From CAVWXT01 sp963759115 (lineage in GTDB: Bacteria; Planctomycetota; Planctomycetia; Pirellulales; Thermoguttaceae): a stretch of 64,000 nucleotides of DNA. Below the pieces are notes generated by a model, which had not been told where the DNA came from, searched no databases, and saw only the letters and a list, made by a program, of their open reading frames with translations. Below are positions 7,785 through 16,309 of the stretch, one piece after another (the stretch's first letter is position 1; every line of letters starts with the position of its first letter). The position numbers and the translations under genes are program-made. The stretch covers positions 1,364,001 to 1,428,000 of the forward strand of contig CAVWXT010000006.1 in the NCBI GenBank assembly GCA_963759115.1. Direction: 5' to 3'.

Positions 7785-9369
7785 GCCTCGTCAACAGAAT
7801 TCGTGGGTAAATTCCGGCTCGGGAAGGTTGCCGAGCGTGTGATATAGGGCAATTTCGATGGCCTCGTAGGTGCGGAAGCCGTAGGCTTTTCTGGTAGTCA
7901 ATTTGGCTTTGTTGTTCAGGCCCTCGACGGAGCCCGCCGAAACCATCCCCTTGGCACGAAACCAGTTGAGGATCAGGTCTCGATGTTCACGCAGGCTTTG
8001 GGCAACCTTCTTCATCGGCTCGATCTTGCTCCGCATCGTGCGGGTACACCACTCTTCCAAGAACTTCACCGCCCAGCCCGGACTGGTATATTCCCAGAAC
8101 CTTTGGAAGTCCTCCCGCAACAGGTGGCTGCGAACGCTTTGAAGGTTGTACTGCAACAGCTCCGACAGTTTCACGGTCTCCTTCTCGGTGCGGTTCTCGG
8201 GTCGTTTCAGCAGGCACCAGCGGGAGTGCTTCAGCACCGGCTCGTAACCGTCACGCTTCAGGCGAGCGGCCTCGGTGCGGCGAACCTCGTCAATCGCCTC
8301 GTTCATCTTCTTCATGATGTGGAAACGGTCCAAGACGTGGATGGCCTGCTTCAGTTGTTCGGCAACCACATTCAAGTAGGGCTGCCACATATCGCTACAG
8401 ACAAAGCGGATGGATTGACGGGCCTCGGCGCTCAGCGTCTGGAAGAACCGCCGCAGACTCTCCTCCGTTCGCTCTTCGGCCACCCACAACAGCCGCTTCA
8501 TGCCATCCTCGATCTGGTACACCAACGTCAGGTAATGCTGTCCCCGCTGCCACTGGATCTCGTCCACGCCGATGGCCTCGATCCCATCGAGGTCCTGATG
8601 GAACAGGCCCCAAAATACCGCCTGTTTCACCGACTCGAACACGTTTCGCCAGGTAGTGTGGAAGATCGAGGCCACCTCTTGCCAGGACAAATGCTTGGCC
8701 CAGCGTGCCAGGAACCAGCGGTAACTGGTTGTAAGATGGCTTTTTCCCACGGCCCAAGGCACTCGCTCCACCGTCACCCCGCAACTTCGACACGCCACAC
8801 GCCGCAGGGCATACACGAAATACACGGTAATGGCCCAGAGGGGCACGAACTCGAACCGCCGCTCCGGAAGACGATCGTAACCCGGCCCGGGGCGGCCGCA
8901 GCCCGAGCAGATCGGCCGACCATTCTTCCGGGCAAGCACTTCCACTTCCAGCGTTGGCCGTTCCGTGCCTTCCACCCATCTGGCTTTTCCGTACACAAAG
9001 GACTTGAAAGGTTCGACCCGATTGAGGATAGTCTTCAGTTGCATCCTGTGGTGGCTCCCGGCGAGATGGTTCGTTTTGCAACTCCATCTTTAACCGGAAA
9101 CGCTACAGGATGCACCTGTTTTCCTGCCTCCTCTCTCCGCTATACTATCCCTGTCTGGCGAAACGGAGTTGGGCTCTGCTGGCGAGCAACCCGACAAGGG
9201 ATAACCAGACCAGGGCGGGTGAATGACTCGCAGGCCCCGGCGGCTTCCACCGCCAGGGCCTCTTCTTTCCCCTCATCCCCTCATTCATTTGCTCTGTCAT
9301 GCCTCAGAAAACGCACCTCAACGGTGCTAACCAGCCCTGTTCTTACCCACGAAATTCTGCTGACGAACC
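7785..9369 (+). mobile_element. complete ISL3-family insertion sequence (1585 bp)
   Basis: The left end is GCCTCGTCAACAGAATT and the right end, read inward, is GGTTCGTCAGCAGAATTT, forming an imperfect inverted repeat of about 24 bp. It is flanked by the 8-bp duplication CGAACTTG (7777-7784, 9370-9377). It encodes one transposase on the minus strand. The 325 bases between the transposase start and the right end are non-coding and resemble the miniature elements of this window. Confidence 0.93.
7791..9044 (-). CDS. ISL3-family transposase (417 aa)
   Basis: The N-terminal zinc ribbon reads CSGCGRPGPGYDRL to VACRSCG (about residues 42-85). The DDE core follows: IGVDEIQWQRGQHYLTL (first Asp, about 165), VCSDMWQPYLNVV with HVLDRFHIMKKMNEA (second Asp, about 220), and SVEGLNNKAKLTTRKAYGF (Glu, about 385). 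This is the standard ISL3 layout at full length, apparently without frameshift, so the protein is plausibly active and could act on the related miniature elements in trans. Confidence 0.93.
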   Translation of the reverse strand: MQLKTILNRVEPFKSFVYGKARWVEGTERPTLEVEVLARKNGRPICSGCGRPGPGYDRLPERRFEFVPLWAITVYFVYALRRVACRSCGVTVERVPWAVGKSHLTTSYRWFLARWAKHLSWQEVASIFHTTWRNVFESVKQAVFWGLFHQDLDGIEAIGVDEIQWQRGQHYLTLVYQIEDGMKRLLWVAEERTEESLRRFFQTLSAEARQSIRFVCSDMWQPYLNVVAEQLKQAIHVLDRFHIMKKMNEAIDEVRRTEAARLKRDGYEPVLKHSRWCLLKRPENRTEKETVKLSELLQYNLQSVRSHLLREDFQRFWEYTSPGWAVKFLEEWCTRTMRSKIEPMKKVAQSLREHRDLILNWFRAKGMVSAGSVEGLNNKAKLTTRKAYGFRTYEAIEIALYHTLGNLPEPEFTHEFC

Positions 9370-10262
9370 CGAACTTGAGGACATCGAAGACAAGACCTGC
9401 GTTGTCCCGACGCACGGCGTAGTAACCGTCACTGAACCAGATGAGGCGCTCGATTATGGGGTCTTTGCCAATGCCTGCCAGGAGATCGTCACGCCTGGGC
9501 ACAAATGCAAACTCGACTGGCTGTCGAGCCAACACCGAATAGTATCCGATGTGGTAACCCTTCTCATCTTCGGCAAGGCAATACCAGAGGATGCTGTTCA
9601 AGGGCGTCGGGCCGGTCATGAAGCGGTCGGCCTCGATTCCCTGTTGGGTCAGGGACGCCACAAAGACCTGCTGGGCGACGTACTTGTTTGCGAAGGTCAT
9701 GCCCATGTAGAGTCCGCTGAGAACGATGGCGGCCCAACTGACAAGCTGTCGTCGGCGAGCATTTGGATGCAGTACACAATAGCCGGTGCCGAGGAGCAAT
9801 GGGAGCGTGAAGAGCGGATCGACGATGAAAATGTTGTTGAAGGCCACCCGGTAATCGCTGAAGGGCAAGAACAGCGGTGTCCCATAGGTTGTGCAGGCGT
9901 CCAACAGGACATGAGACAGCAAGCAGATCAGGAACAGCAGTACCCAACTCCTGGACAACGTACCCGAACGGGCGTACCATCGGCCAACCAGCCAACTGAG
10001 GATCGAGCCAACGATCACGACGAATAGCAGCGAATGGGTGATACCCCGGTGATGGAGGAGAAAGGTCACCTCGTCCTGAAACGGAGCAACGATGATATCG
10101 AGATCAGGAAGGCTCCCTGCGGCCGCTCCCCAGAGCATCGCCTGCTTGCCAATCTTCCTCCCCAGGACAACTTCGCCAAGGGCAGCGCCAGAACCACGTG
10201 CGTTACCGAATCCATAACCATCCATTGCGCAAGAGACGGCCACAGGCAGAGGGTAATCGGGG

Positions 10263-11036
10263 CTATTTCTTATCCACCAAGTCATACACCCGCACGTAAT
10301 CGACAAGGAACGCATCGGGCAGCGTGGCCTTGCCGATGTCGCCAGCCCACTTTCCTACCTCGTCGCTCAGCTTGATATACAAGGGCACTTGGCAAACACC
10401 ACCCGCCTTGGTCCGCCAGGTTTCCTTGCCGTCCACGTAGAAGACATATTCATCGGGCATCCAGAGGAGACTGAAGGTGTGCCAGCCTTCCATGATGCCA
10501 GGAACCGTCGTCACGTTTCCGGCAGACTTGTGGTCCTTCCCGTACCCGCCCCAGTGAAGCGTCTGCTGCACCCGGTCGTCGAGCCAAGGCTTCTCATAGA
10601 TGTCGATCTCGGTGCCGTCCCGACCTTCGTTGCCAACCTTGTTGACGCTCTGGTTATACAGCCAAAACGCCGACCAATGCCCTGGCTGTCTCTGGAGTTG
10701 GATGCGGGTGACGTAGTAGCCGAAGGCGTGTTCGAACTTTCCCTTCGTCCGCACGCAGCCGTCGATGTACTTGTCGCCCTCCTTCACGGTGCTGATCACC
10801 AGATGCCCCTTGCCGTCAAGGGAGACCGCCTTCCGCATCCAGTAGGCGTCTCGTCGCTTGCCATCGGGTGGAATGTCCCACTTGCTCTCGTCCAGCTTGG
10901 TGCCGTCAAACTCGTCATGCCAAGCCAGTTTCCAGGTCTTGCCTTCGGGGGTTGGGGGGAGCGTGTCTTCCTGCCCGAAGATCAACGGGGGGATCGCAAC
11001 CAATACCACCATGCCGAAGGCTGTTTGCAGTTTCAT
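10263..11036 (-). CDS. secreted glycoside hydrolase family 16 protein (257 aa)
   Basis: ATG at 11036 preceded by GGAGGAATCC. A signal peptide occupies residues 1-22 (MKLQTAFGMVVLVAIPPLIF). The mature part has WHDEFDGTKLDESKW, the family N-terminal motif, and GTEIDIYEKP, where the E-x-D-x-x-E array supplies nucleophile and acid/base. HTFSLLWMPDEYVFYVDG is the conserved C-terminal strand pair. It predicts an endo-beta-glucanase or agarase-type enzyme outside the cytoplasm. The divergent aldo/keto reductase begins 160 bases away. Confidence 0.88.
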   Translation of the reverse strand: MKLQTAFGMVVLVAIPPLIFGQEDTLPPTPEGKTWKLAWHDEFDGTKLDESKWDIPPDGKRRDAYWMRKAVSLDGKGHLVISTVKEGDKYIDGCVRTKGKFEHAFGYYVTRIQLQRQPGHWSAFWLYNQSVNKVGNEGRDGTEIDIYEKPWLDDRVQQTLHWGGYGKDHKSAGNVTTVPGIMEGWHTFSLLWMPDEYVFYVDGKETWRTKAGGVCQVPLYIKLSDEVGKWAGDIGKATLPDAFLVDYVRVYDLVDKK

Positions 11037-11196
11037 TCTGGATTCCTCCACTTTGGATACATCGCCCAACGATTGCCACGTTGCGTGCCTCCAGTCTACA
11101 ATGTTGGCGACGGCAATCAACAGGGAGCAGTCAGCCAGCGCAGCCTGTGATGGCTGGTAACTGGGGAACGAGGCGCTTGAGGTGAGGGCCGAGCCG

Positions 11197-12327
11197 ATGC
11201 AATACCGCAAGTTCGGAAGACTGCCCATTGAAGTATCTGCTCTTGGCTTTGGCTGCATGCGGCTTCCCACCATTGGAACCGAAACCGAGATCGACGAGCC
11301 GACAGCGATCAAGATGCTCCGATATGCCATCGACTGCGGTGTGAACTATGTGGACACCGCCTATCCCTATCATGGCGGGAAAAGCGAAATGGTGGTCGGC
11401 AAGGCCCTCCAGGATGGCTATCGGGAGAGGGTCTACCTCGCTACAAAGTCTCCGGTGTGGTTGGTCGAGAAGCACGAGGACTTCGACCGCTTCCTCAACG
11501 AACAACTGTCTCGTCTTCAGACGGACCACATCGACTTCTATCTCCTCCATAACCTGCAAAAGAAGTTGTGGTCGAAGATGCTGGAGTTGGAGGTGTCTCG
11601 CTGGGCCGAGAAGGCGAAGGCTGATGGGCGGATCGGCGAGTTCGGGTTCTCGTTTCACGACAGCTACGAGGCGTTCGTGGAAATCGTGGATGCTTACGAC
11701 TGGCCGTTCTGCCAGATCCAGTACAACTACACCAACGAGGACGTGCAGGCGGGAACGAAAGGGCTCAAGTACGCCGCCCAAAAGGGGTTGGCCGTCATCG
11801 TGATGGAACCGCTGTTCGGTGGCACCTTGGCACATCCACCCCCGCCTGTCCAAGAAATATGGAATAGCCTTGGAGAAAATCGCCATCCTGCTGATCTCGC
11901 TCTCCGTTGGCTGTGGGACAAGCCGGAGGTCGCCCTGGTCCTAAGCGGCATGAGTACCATGGAGCAGGTGGAGCAGAACATCGCAAGCGCCAGCCGGTCA
12001 GGGGTGGGCTGGCTTGATGAGGAGGAAGTTGGGCTGCTCGCTCGGGTGCGAGAGAAATACAAGGAGTTGTCGCCGATCCCCTGCACCAAATGCGGTTATT
12101 GCCTACCGTGCCCGAACGGGGTCAATATCCCGATCAACTTCGAACTCTACAATCAGGCCACGGTGTTTAAGGGGAGCAGCGTTGTCTTGTGCCGAAACCT
12201 GTACGCCTCCTTGCCCGAGGCCGAGCGGGCCAGTTCGTGCCAGGAATGTCGGTCTTGCGAAGAGAAATGCCCCCAACAGATTCCCATCAGCGAGACGCTG
12301 GGAACGGTGCGAGAACAGTTCAAGTAA
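11197..12327 (+). CDS. aldo/keto reductase with C-terminal 4Fe-4S cluster domain (376 aa)
   Basis: Residues 1-270 form the AKR barrel: MQYRKFGRLPIEVSALGFG, then DCGVNYVDTAYPYHGGKSE with catalytic Asp and Tyr, IDFYLLHNL, and an NADP-binding LVLSGMSTMEQVEQNI. The C-terminus adds two cysteine clusters, CTKCGYCLPCPNGV and CQECRSCEEKCPQQIPI, which would bind iron-sulfur clusters. This is the known fused oxidoreductase subclass. The start at 11197 uses GAGGTGAGGG upstream; a GTG at 11182 is the alternative. Confidence 0.9.
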   Translation: MQYRKFGRLPIEVSALGFGCMRLPTIGTETEIDEPTAIKMLRYAIDCGVNYVDTAYPYHGGKSEMVVGKALQDGYRERVYLATKSPVWLVEKHEDFDRFLNEQLSRLQTDHIDFYLLHNLQKKLWSKMLELEVSRWAEKAKADGRIGEFGFSFHDSYEAFVEIVDAYDWPFCQIQYNYTNEDVQAGTKGLKYAAQKGLAVIVMEPLFGGTLAHPPPPVQEIWNSLGENRHPADLALRWLWDKPEVALVLSGMSTMEQVEQNIASASRSGVGWLDEEEVGLLARVREKYKELSPIPCTKCGYCLPCPNGVNIPINFELYNQATVFKGSSVVLCRNLYASLPEAERASSCQECRSCEEKCPQQIPISETLGTVREQFK

Positions 12328-12364
12328 TCGGGCAGCCATGCACTCTACTTCCAAGGAGTCAATC

Positions 12365-12844
12365 ATGTCGGATCGGTCGCTACTGTTGCTGTTGGATGAG
12401 GTACGGGGAAAAACCCTTCGTATGCTTCAGGGGATGACCGATGAGGAAGCCCGTTGGTCCCCGCCTGGCCTGCACAACCATGTCCTTTGGCATGCCGGGC
12501 ACAGTTACGTCCTGGTCGAGTCGCTCATCATGGAGGGCAGCGGGGATAATCCCCTGATCCCGGAGGGATGGTCCGAGATCTTTAGTTCGAAAAGTGATCC
12601 TGCTCGTGTCGCTTCGGATCGTTGGCCATCACTTTCGGAAGTGGTTGTGCAATTGGACCACCAGCACTTGCGTCTGCGACACGTAGTCGGACTGCTCAGC
12701 GAGGAGCAGCTATCCCGTCCAATGCCTGGAAATGTGAACCACACCGTCCGCTACATCATCGTACATGGGCTGCACGACGAAGCCTGCCACTCCGGCGAGA
12801 TCTGGCTCCTACGCAAGCTGATCCGTGCCTCCGAGGGCAAATGA
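12365..12844 (+). CDS. DinB-family protein (159 aa)
   Basis: Four-helix DinB/YfiT-like fold. The metal-binding histidines appear as NHVLWHAGHSYVLVE near residue 40 and HGLHDEACHSGEIWLLRKL near residue 135. The start MSDRSLLLLLDEVRGKTLRML is usual for the family, which includes thiol S-transferases and hydrolases. It lies 38 bases after the aldo/keto reductase in the same direction, so co-transcription is likely. Confidence 0.8.
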   Translation: MSDRSLLLLLDEVRGKTLRMLQGMTDEEARWSPPGLHNHVLWHAGHSYVLVESLIMEGSGDNPLIPEGWSEIFSSKSDPARVASDRWPSLSEVVVQLDHQHLRLRHVVGLLSEEQLSRPMPGNVNHTVRYIIVHGLHDEACHSGEIWLLRKLIRASEGK

Positions 12845-12904
12845 AGGCCCATCCCGTGGACACTTAGGCGCTGTGGAGGCTTGCTTGCGAAGGTCAACGG
12901 TCTC

Positions 12905-13132
12905 TCAACAGACAACCTCGATCTTGTTGACAACCTGACGTACGGCTTCCTGGGCAATCTGCTTGCAATAGAAGCTCGGCACCTGCCCCCGAAAGAACAG
13001 CCGCTCTTCGTCACACTCGCACCGTTCCCTCCTTTGCGAGATCCAACAGCGGCACCAAAAACAAACCCCGCCTATCTTGGTGCCATAGACGGGGCATGTG
13101 TGGTCAAGGCGGTCTGGCTGGCGTCCTGCCAA
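12905..13132 (-). CDS. BON-domain protein, probably N-terminally incomplete (75 aa)
   Basis: The last 40 residues, with CECDEERLFFRGQVPSFYC and ending VVNKIEVVC, form the second half of a BON domain and closely parallel the protein at 14063-14305. The first 35 residues (MAGRQPDRLDHTCPVYG) do not look like the expected first helix, so the 5' end may be rearranged. BON domains bind membranes or ligands, often in envelope stress proteins. Confidence 0.5.
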   Translation of the reverse strand: MAGRQPDRLDHTCPVYGTKIGGVCFWCRCWISQRRERCECDEERLFFRGQVPSFYCKQIAQEAVRQVVNKIEVVC

Positions 13133-13300
13133 CCTGTCTTAACTGTATTGTCCCTGGCCGCATCCTGTCAGCCAGTAGCCCGATTCCGAACAGCATATTA
13201 TTGCGACAGGAAAAGTCAATCCCGAGAATGTGGGAAAATGTTGCGGACGGTGCTGGCAGTGCTAGCGAAACCTGTCAAGGATGGATTGTGGCACACTGGT

Positions 13301-13510
13301 CTACTTGTTGGAAGCAGGGTCGTCTTGGCGCATTTCCTGAGCACCTTTGGATCGCTTGATCGCCTCGTAGACCTCAAGGCGGTGGACCGTCACCTCCTTC
13401 GGGGCCTCAATGCCGAGCCGCACCTTGTCATGGCGAATTTCCACCACCACCACGACGATGTTCTCGCCGATGATGATGCTCTCATTCTTCTTCCGGGATA
13501 GGACAAGCAC
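13301..13510 (-). CDS. csrA: CsrA carbon-storage regulator (69 aa)
   Basis: MLVLSRKKNESIIIGENIVV is the canonical CsrA start, followed by VEIRHDKVRLGIEAPKEVTVHRLEVYEAI. The N-terminal RNA-binding strand (LSRK) and the VHR motif are conserved. It is a homodimeric post-transcriptional regulator binding GGA motifs in mRNA leaders. A short C-terminal tail (KGAQEMRQDDPASNK) extends beyond the core. A divergent CsrA relative lies 290 bases upstream. Confidence 0.95.
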   Translation of the reverse strand: MLVLSRKKNESIIIGENIVVVVVEIRHDKVRLGIEAPKEVTVHRLEVYEAIKRSKGAQEMRQDDPASNK

Positions 13511-13799
13511 TATTCTTCCTCCACGCCTGGACTAGCAATCCAACCAGTAGGCGATGGCCCTGAGGGAGGCAAGCAGACAGCCCTCACTTGCTGACGATCC
13601 AGCCTCCTACACCATTATGGAACACGCTAGGACATCAGGGCAGAATGATGGCGTGATCGGAATAGCAGACGTGATGATCGGGTGGGTTTTGCCGGTTATA
13701 GCGGCCACCGGGCGGTTGTCTGATCCAGCCCTTCTCGATGGCGGCAATGCTCTTGTCGAAAATCGTTTGCTGGAAACCCGAATGCGGTCTCCGAACCGT

Positions 13800-13979
13800 T
13801 CAGCGGGGGTAAACCGGCGTGGATTCCAATGTCTCCAGCGTTTCCATCTCGCAGACTTCAACCCATTCTGGCGCATCGATTGCCAGAACCACCTCCTCAT
13901 CATGGATATCGAGTACCGTCACGGTGATTTCGTCGTTGACAACGACACTTTCGCCCTTGGCCTGGACAAAGACCTTCAT
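13800..13979 (-). CDS. CsrA-like short protein (59 aa)
   Basis: The ATG at 13979 opens MKVFVQAKGESVVVNDEITV, followed by TVLDIHDEEVVLAIDAPEWVEVCEM. The beta-strand spacing and the LAIDAPEWVEV segment align with CsrA (LGIEAPKEVTV). The conserved RNA-binding residues LSRK and VHR are replaced (FVQAK and VCEM), so it may be a decoy or antagonist partner of CsrA, which is inference. The intervening 13511-13799 holds an open frame without a start codon and no supported gene. Confidence 0.65.
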   Translation of the reverse strand: MKVFVQAKGESVVVNDEITVTVLDIHDEEVVLAIDAPEWVEVCEMETLETLESTPVYPR

Positions 13980-14062
13980 GATCGGGATCTCCTAGAGTGC
14001 GGCAAACCTAGCTTACGTGGTCAGAACGGACAACGAAAATATCAGACTGATACATGGCCTGC

Positions 14063-14305
14063 CTAGTCCACTACTTCGATTTGGTTGACCACTTCGATCA
14101 CGCCTCTGACCCTGGCAACAGTTTCCTGGGCGGCTTGCGTTTCGTAGAAACTGAACAGGCGACCTTTCAGAAGAAGAACACCGTCTTTGCACTCACACGA
14201 AATCCTTCTCAAGGCTCGGTACGGGCTGTCATACAGAGACTTCATCGCCGCCTCTTCGACTTCGTGGGAAGGGGCATCGTTGGTACTAATCATCGGTGGG
14301 TACAT
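14063..14305 (-). CDS. BON-domain protein (80 aa)
   Basis: ATG at 14305 with GGAGGTGAG upstream. After a short N-terminus (MYPPMISTNDAPSHEVEEAA) a single BON domain spans residues about 25-80: ISCECKDGVLLLKGRLFSFY, then an alpha-helix, and the ending GVIEVVNQIEVVD. It is probably cytoplasmic or periplasm-associated; no signal peptide is visible. It is a paralogue of the protein at 12905-13132. Confidence 0.75.
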   Translation of the reverse strand: MYPPMISTNDAPSHEVEEAAMKSLYDSPYRALRRISCECKDGVLLLKGRLFSFYETQAAQETVARVRGVIEVVNQIEVVD

Positions 14306-14773
14306 CGTCTCACCTCCCTGTGTGCGAACAGAGAAACCCTCCATGTGTGGACGGCCAGCTATAACTGGCCATCTCATGGACTGCCATAACTCGGCTTGGG
14401 TCTTGCGAAGCAAGCGGTGCTGATACGCAACCGCAGGGAGGGCCGCTCAGAAAGGAGACAAGGGTGCGTGCGACGGACCTAGCTAGGTGCTCAGGACCAA
14501 ACCAATAGTACCACTGACCTGTGGAATGTCCACCCCACCCCCGGTTGGATTTCAATAACATTCCCAGCCGACTCGGTGGTCGGTGGTCCCCTTTGCTGTT
14601 TTGCCACGGAATCCAATTTCTCTTTACACGCTGTTGATGGGAGCCGGTGTCTGGTTTACGGCAAAGTGGGAGGCGTGGGCAGGATCGGGCAGCACATCAT
14701 CCCAAACCAATCGGCCGCCCCAGAATGGCCGATGAATGGCCTGTCCCGAGTCAATCACCCCGAGACCCGCAAC

Positions 14774-15019
14774 ATGGGCGCATCGGCTTCGATCCACGAA
14801 TTGGTGGCGGCAACCCTGGCCGAGCTTGGGCTGCCTGCTCTGGCCGTCATTATTCAGACGATGTTGTTGAAGGACGGCTACTTCGTCGGCTACAAGTTCC
14901 GGTACAATGGCGGCTTCGCCACCTTGCAGGCAGGGAGCAGCACAATCGAGTTCTATGACGAGCAGGGCAAGTTGCTGAAGACCGCCGCCATCAATGCTGA
15001 CAAGGGAGCGGCGGCGTAA
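14774..15019 (+). CDS. conserved hypothetical protein (81 aa)
   Basis: MGASASIHELVAATLAELGL begins an alpha-helical half. A beta-rich half follows (GYFVGYKFRYNGGFATLQA, then IEFYDEQGKLLKTAAI), ending DKGAAA. The open frame extends upstream to 14576, so a longer product is possible. A strong terminator follows 67 bases after the stop. A degraded copy of its 3' end plus terminator occurs at 15728-15856. The family was not recognised. Confidence 0.5.
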   Translation: MGASASIHELVAATLAELGLPALAVIIQTMLLKDGYFVGYKFRYNGGFATLQAGSSTIEFYDEQGKLLKTAAINADKGAAA

Positions 15020-15124
15020 TGATTGTGTTGTAGCGGCCGTTTCGAGTAAACTGGAAGCTGAGAGCGAAGGCTTGCCTTTGCTCAGCCCTCTGCGGACTCT
15101 GCCCCGTCTGCGGAGGGTTTTTTC
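15001..15124 (+). repeat. 3'-end/terminator repeat, copy 1
   Basis: The last codons of the 81-aa gene, the shared tract CGTTTCGAGTAAACTGGAAG and the terminator hairpin recur at 15728-15856 with scattered substitutions, indicating a local duplication. Confidence 0.75.
15087..15124 (+). terminator. rho-independent terminator
   Basis: A 12-bp stem CCCTCTGCGGAC / GTCTGCGGAGGG, with two wobble pairs, is followed by TTTTTT. It ends the transcript of the 81-aa gene. Confidence 0.85.
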
Positions 15125-15133
15125 GTTTCGGCG

Positions 15134-15460
15134 TCACCGCCAATTCCAGAACCAGTACCAGTAGTCTTCGACAAGTTCATGGTTGGGATCGTCCACGTCC
15201 ACTTCCTGGTCGGCCAACGATAATTCGATCCTCTGTTCTCCTCGGCGAGCCTTGCAGACGAGGCCAAGGGACTCGCAGTCGAGATTCTTTGCCGGATCGA
15301 GCAGGCCAACCACCGTCACTGTGCGGATGATCTCCTCGTGAAGACCGACTGGCTCAGGATACCGAGCCTCAAATGGGAAGGACAAGTTCGAGGCCAAGTA
15401 GTCGTAGTAGGCTTGAAGCGTCTCCTTGCCGACGCCCGGCAGTTCGCCTCTTCTCTTCAA
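15134..15460 (-). CDS. hypothetical protein resembling planctomycete calcium-binding family (108 aa)
   Basis: Core features are YYDYLASNLSFPFEARY, TVTVVGLLDP, GLVCKARRGE, LSLADQEVDVDDPNHELVED and the terminal YWYWFWNWR. I associate this layout with short planctomycete proteins annotated as calcium-binding. A TTG start is assumed at 15460. An upstream frame beginning at 15560 (MPTYTEANWNGL) could be its original N-terminus joined by a frameshift. Confidence 0.6.
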   Translation of the reverse strand: MKRRGELPGVGKETLQAYYDYLASNLSFPFEARYPEPVGLHEEIIRTVTVVGLLDPAKNLDCESLGLVCKARRGEQRIELSLADQEVDVDDPNHELVEDYWYWFWNWR

Positions 15461-15727
15461 GCCAAGGGCCGCTCAGAATGCGATCTTCGGGTTGCTCCCG
15501 TGTGCGTGGTGCCATAACGAGTCGGAGTCCATTCCAATTTGCCTCGGTGTAGGTTGGCATGCGATCACAGTCCTGTGGGAGAGGGGAACATCCATTTTCC
15601 GTTGAAAAGCATTGTCTCGTTACGGAATCGAACCGAGATTTGTTCGCTCGCCAGGGAAATCTGCCACAAGGGCAGCCGTGGTGCTAGCAAGTACCAGTCG
15701 CACCAGCCTTTTAGGCCGACTTATGGC

Positions 15728-15856
15728 TAAGGGGGCGGCGGCATAGCGCTCAGGAAATTGTGTCGTTGCGACCGTTTCGAGTAGACTGGAAGCTGAGAGC
15801 GAAGGCTTGCCCTTGCCTCGACCCTCTGCGGACTCTGCCTCGTCTGCGGAGGGCCT
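15728..15856 (+). repeat. 3'-end/terminator repeat, copy 2 (degenerate)
   Basis: Duplicate of 15001-15124. It includes AAGGGGGCGGCGGCATAG, a relic of the DKGAAA coding end, and a terminator stem at 15822-15853. The T-rich tail is interrupted by miniature element 4. No gene precedes this copy: 15480-15727 holds nothing I can support. Confidence 0.7.
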
Positions 15857-15864
15857 TCTTTTCA

Positions 15865-16175
15865 GCCTCCTCGGCAGAATCTGTGGGTTGATTTGGGCCG
15901 TGAAACTCAGTTTGAATCTGGATTTTCAGGGGTTTTCGTGATTTCGGGAGCCTCAACGATCTGATTCATAGATTCCATCCCCGTTTTTCCGTGGCAAAGG
16001 TCCGTGCGTTGCAGATGTGGGAGACCCGACGAGGGCCGTTACACAACAAGAAAACCCCGGTTTTGCGGCTGTTTCCACCGTCATTTATTTGCCCTGCCAT
16101 CCCTCAGAAAATCCACCTTGCCAGGACGAATCCCCCGTAGGCCCATTTTTCACCCACAGATTTTGCCGAAGACCC
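15865..16175 (+). mobile_element. ISL3-type miniature element, copy 4
   Basis: 311 bp. The target duplication is TCTTTTCA (15857-15864, 16176-16183). It is inserted in the T-rich tail of the duplicated terminator and breaks no gene. Confidence 0.95.
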
Positions 16176-16309
16176 TCTTTTCACGGCATGGCAGCACAAG
16201 GGTCGTGAACTTCGACTGGGCAGACGGGTAGTTGACGCCAGTCACGGTCGCACAATAGCTCCTGCCATCGGCAGGCCCCGCCTACTCACCTGCTTTCACC
16301 GGTGGCCGC

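Larger units (their letters stand above)
7604..10215 (-). pseudogene. DUF457/YdjM-type membrane metal-dependent hydrolase, broken by ISL3 and a frameshift
   Basis: Starts at the ATG of 10215 as MDSVTHVVL. One base is missing near 10187, where GGGCG appears to have become GGCG. After the shift the frame continues as GAALGEVVLGRKIG, PDLDIIVAPF, HHRGITHSLLFVVI, LLSHVLLDACTTYGTPLFLPF and further membrane helices, all typical of DUF457 hydrolases. The ISL3 element (7785-9369) then interrupts it after VFDVLKFG. The tail resumes at 7776 as VLSLDSDASQTAF and ends at 7604. Removing the IS plus one duplication leaves 1019 bases; adding the missing base gives 340 codons. The gene is therefore doubly inactivated. 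Confidence 0.85.

Noticed and set aside
7983..9422. A 479-codon open frame antisense to the ISL3 transposase
   Set aside because: It mirrors the transposase, has low-complexity composition and no motif.
15590..15650. A tRNA-like T-arm (GGTTCGATTCC on the minus strand)
   Set aside because: Flanking bases cannot form an acceptor stem, D arm or anticodon arm; only a short imperfect hairpin remains.
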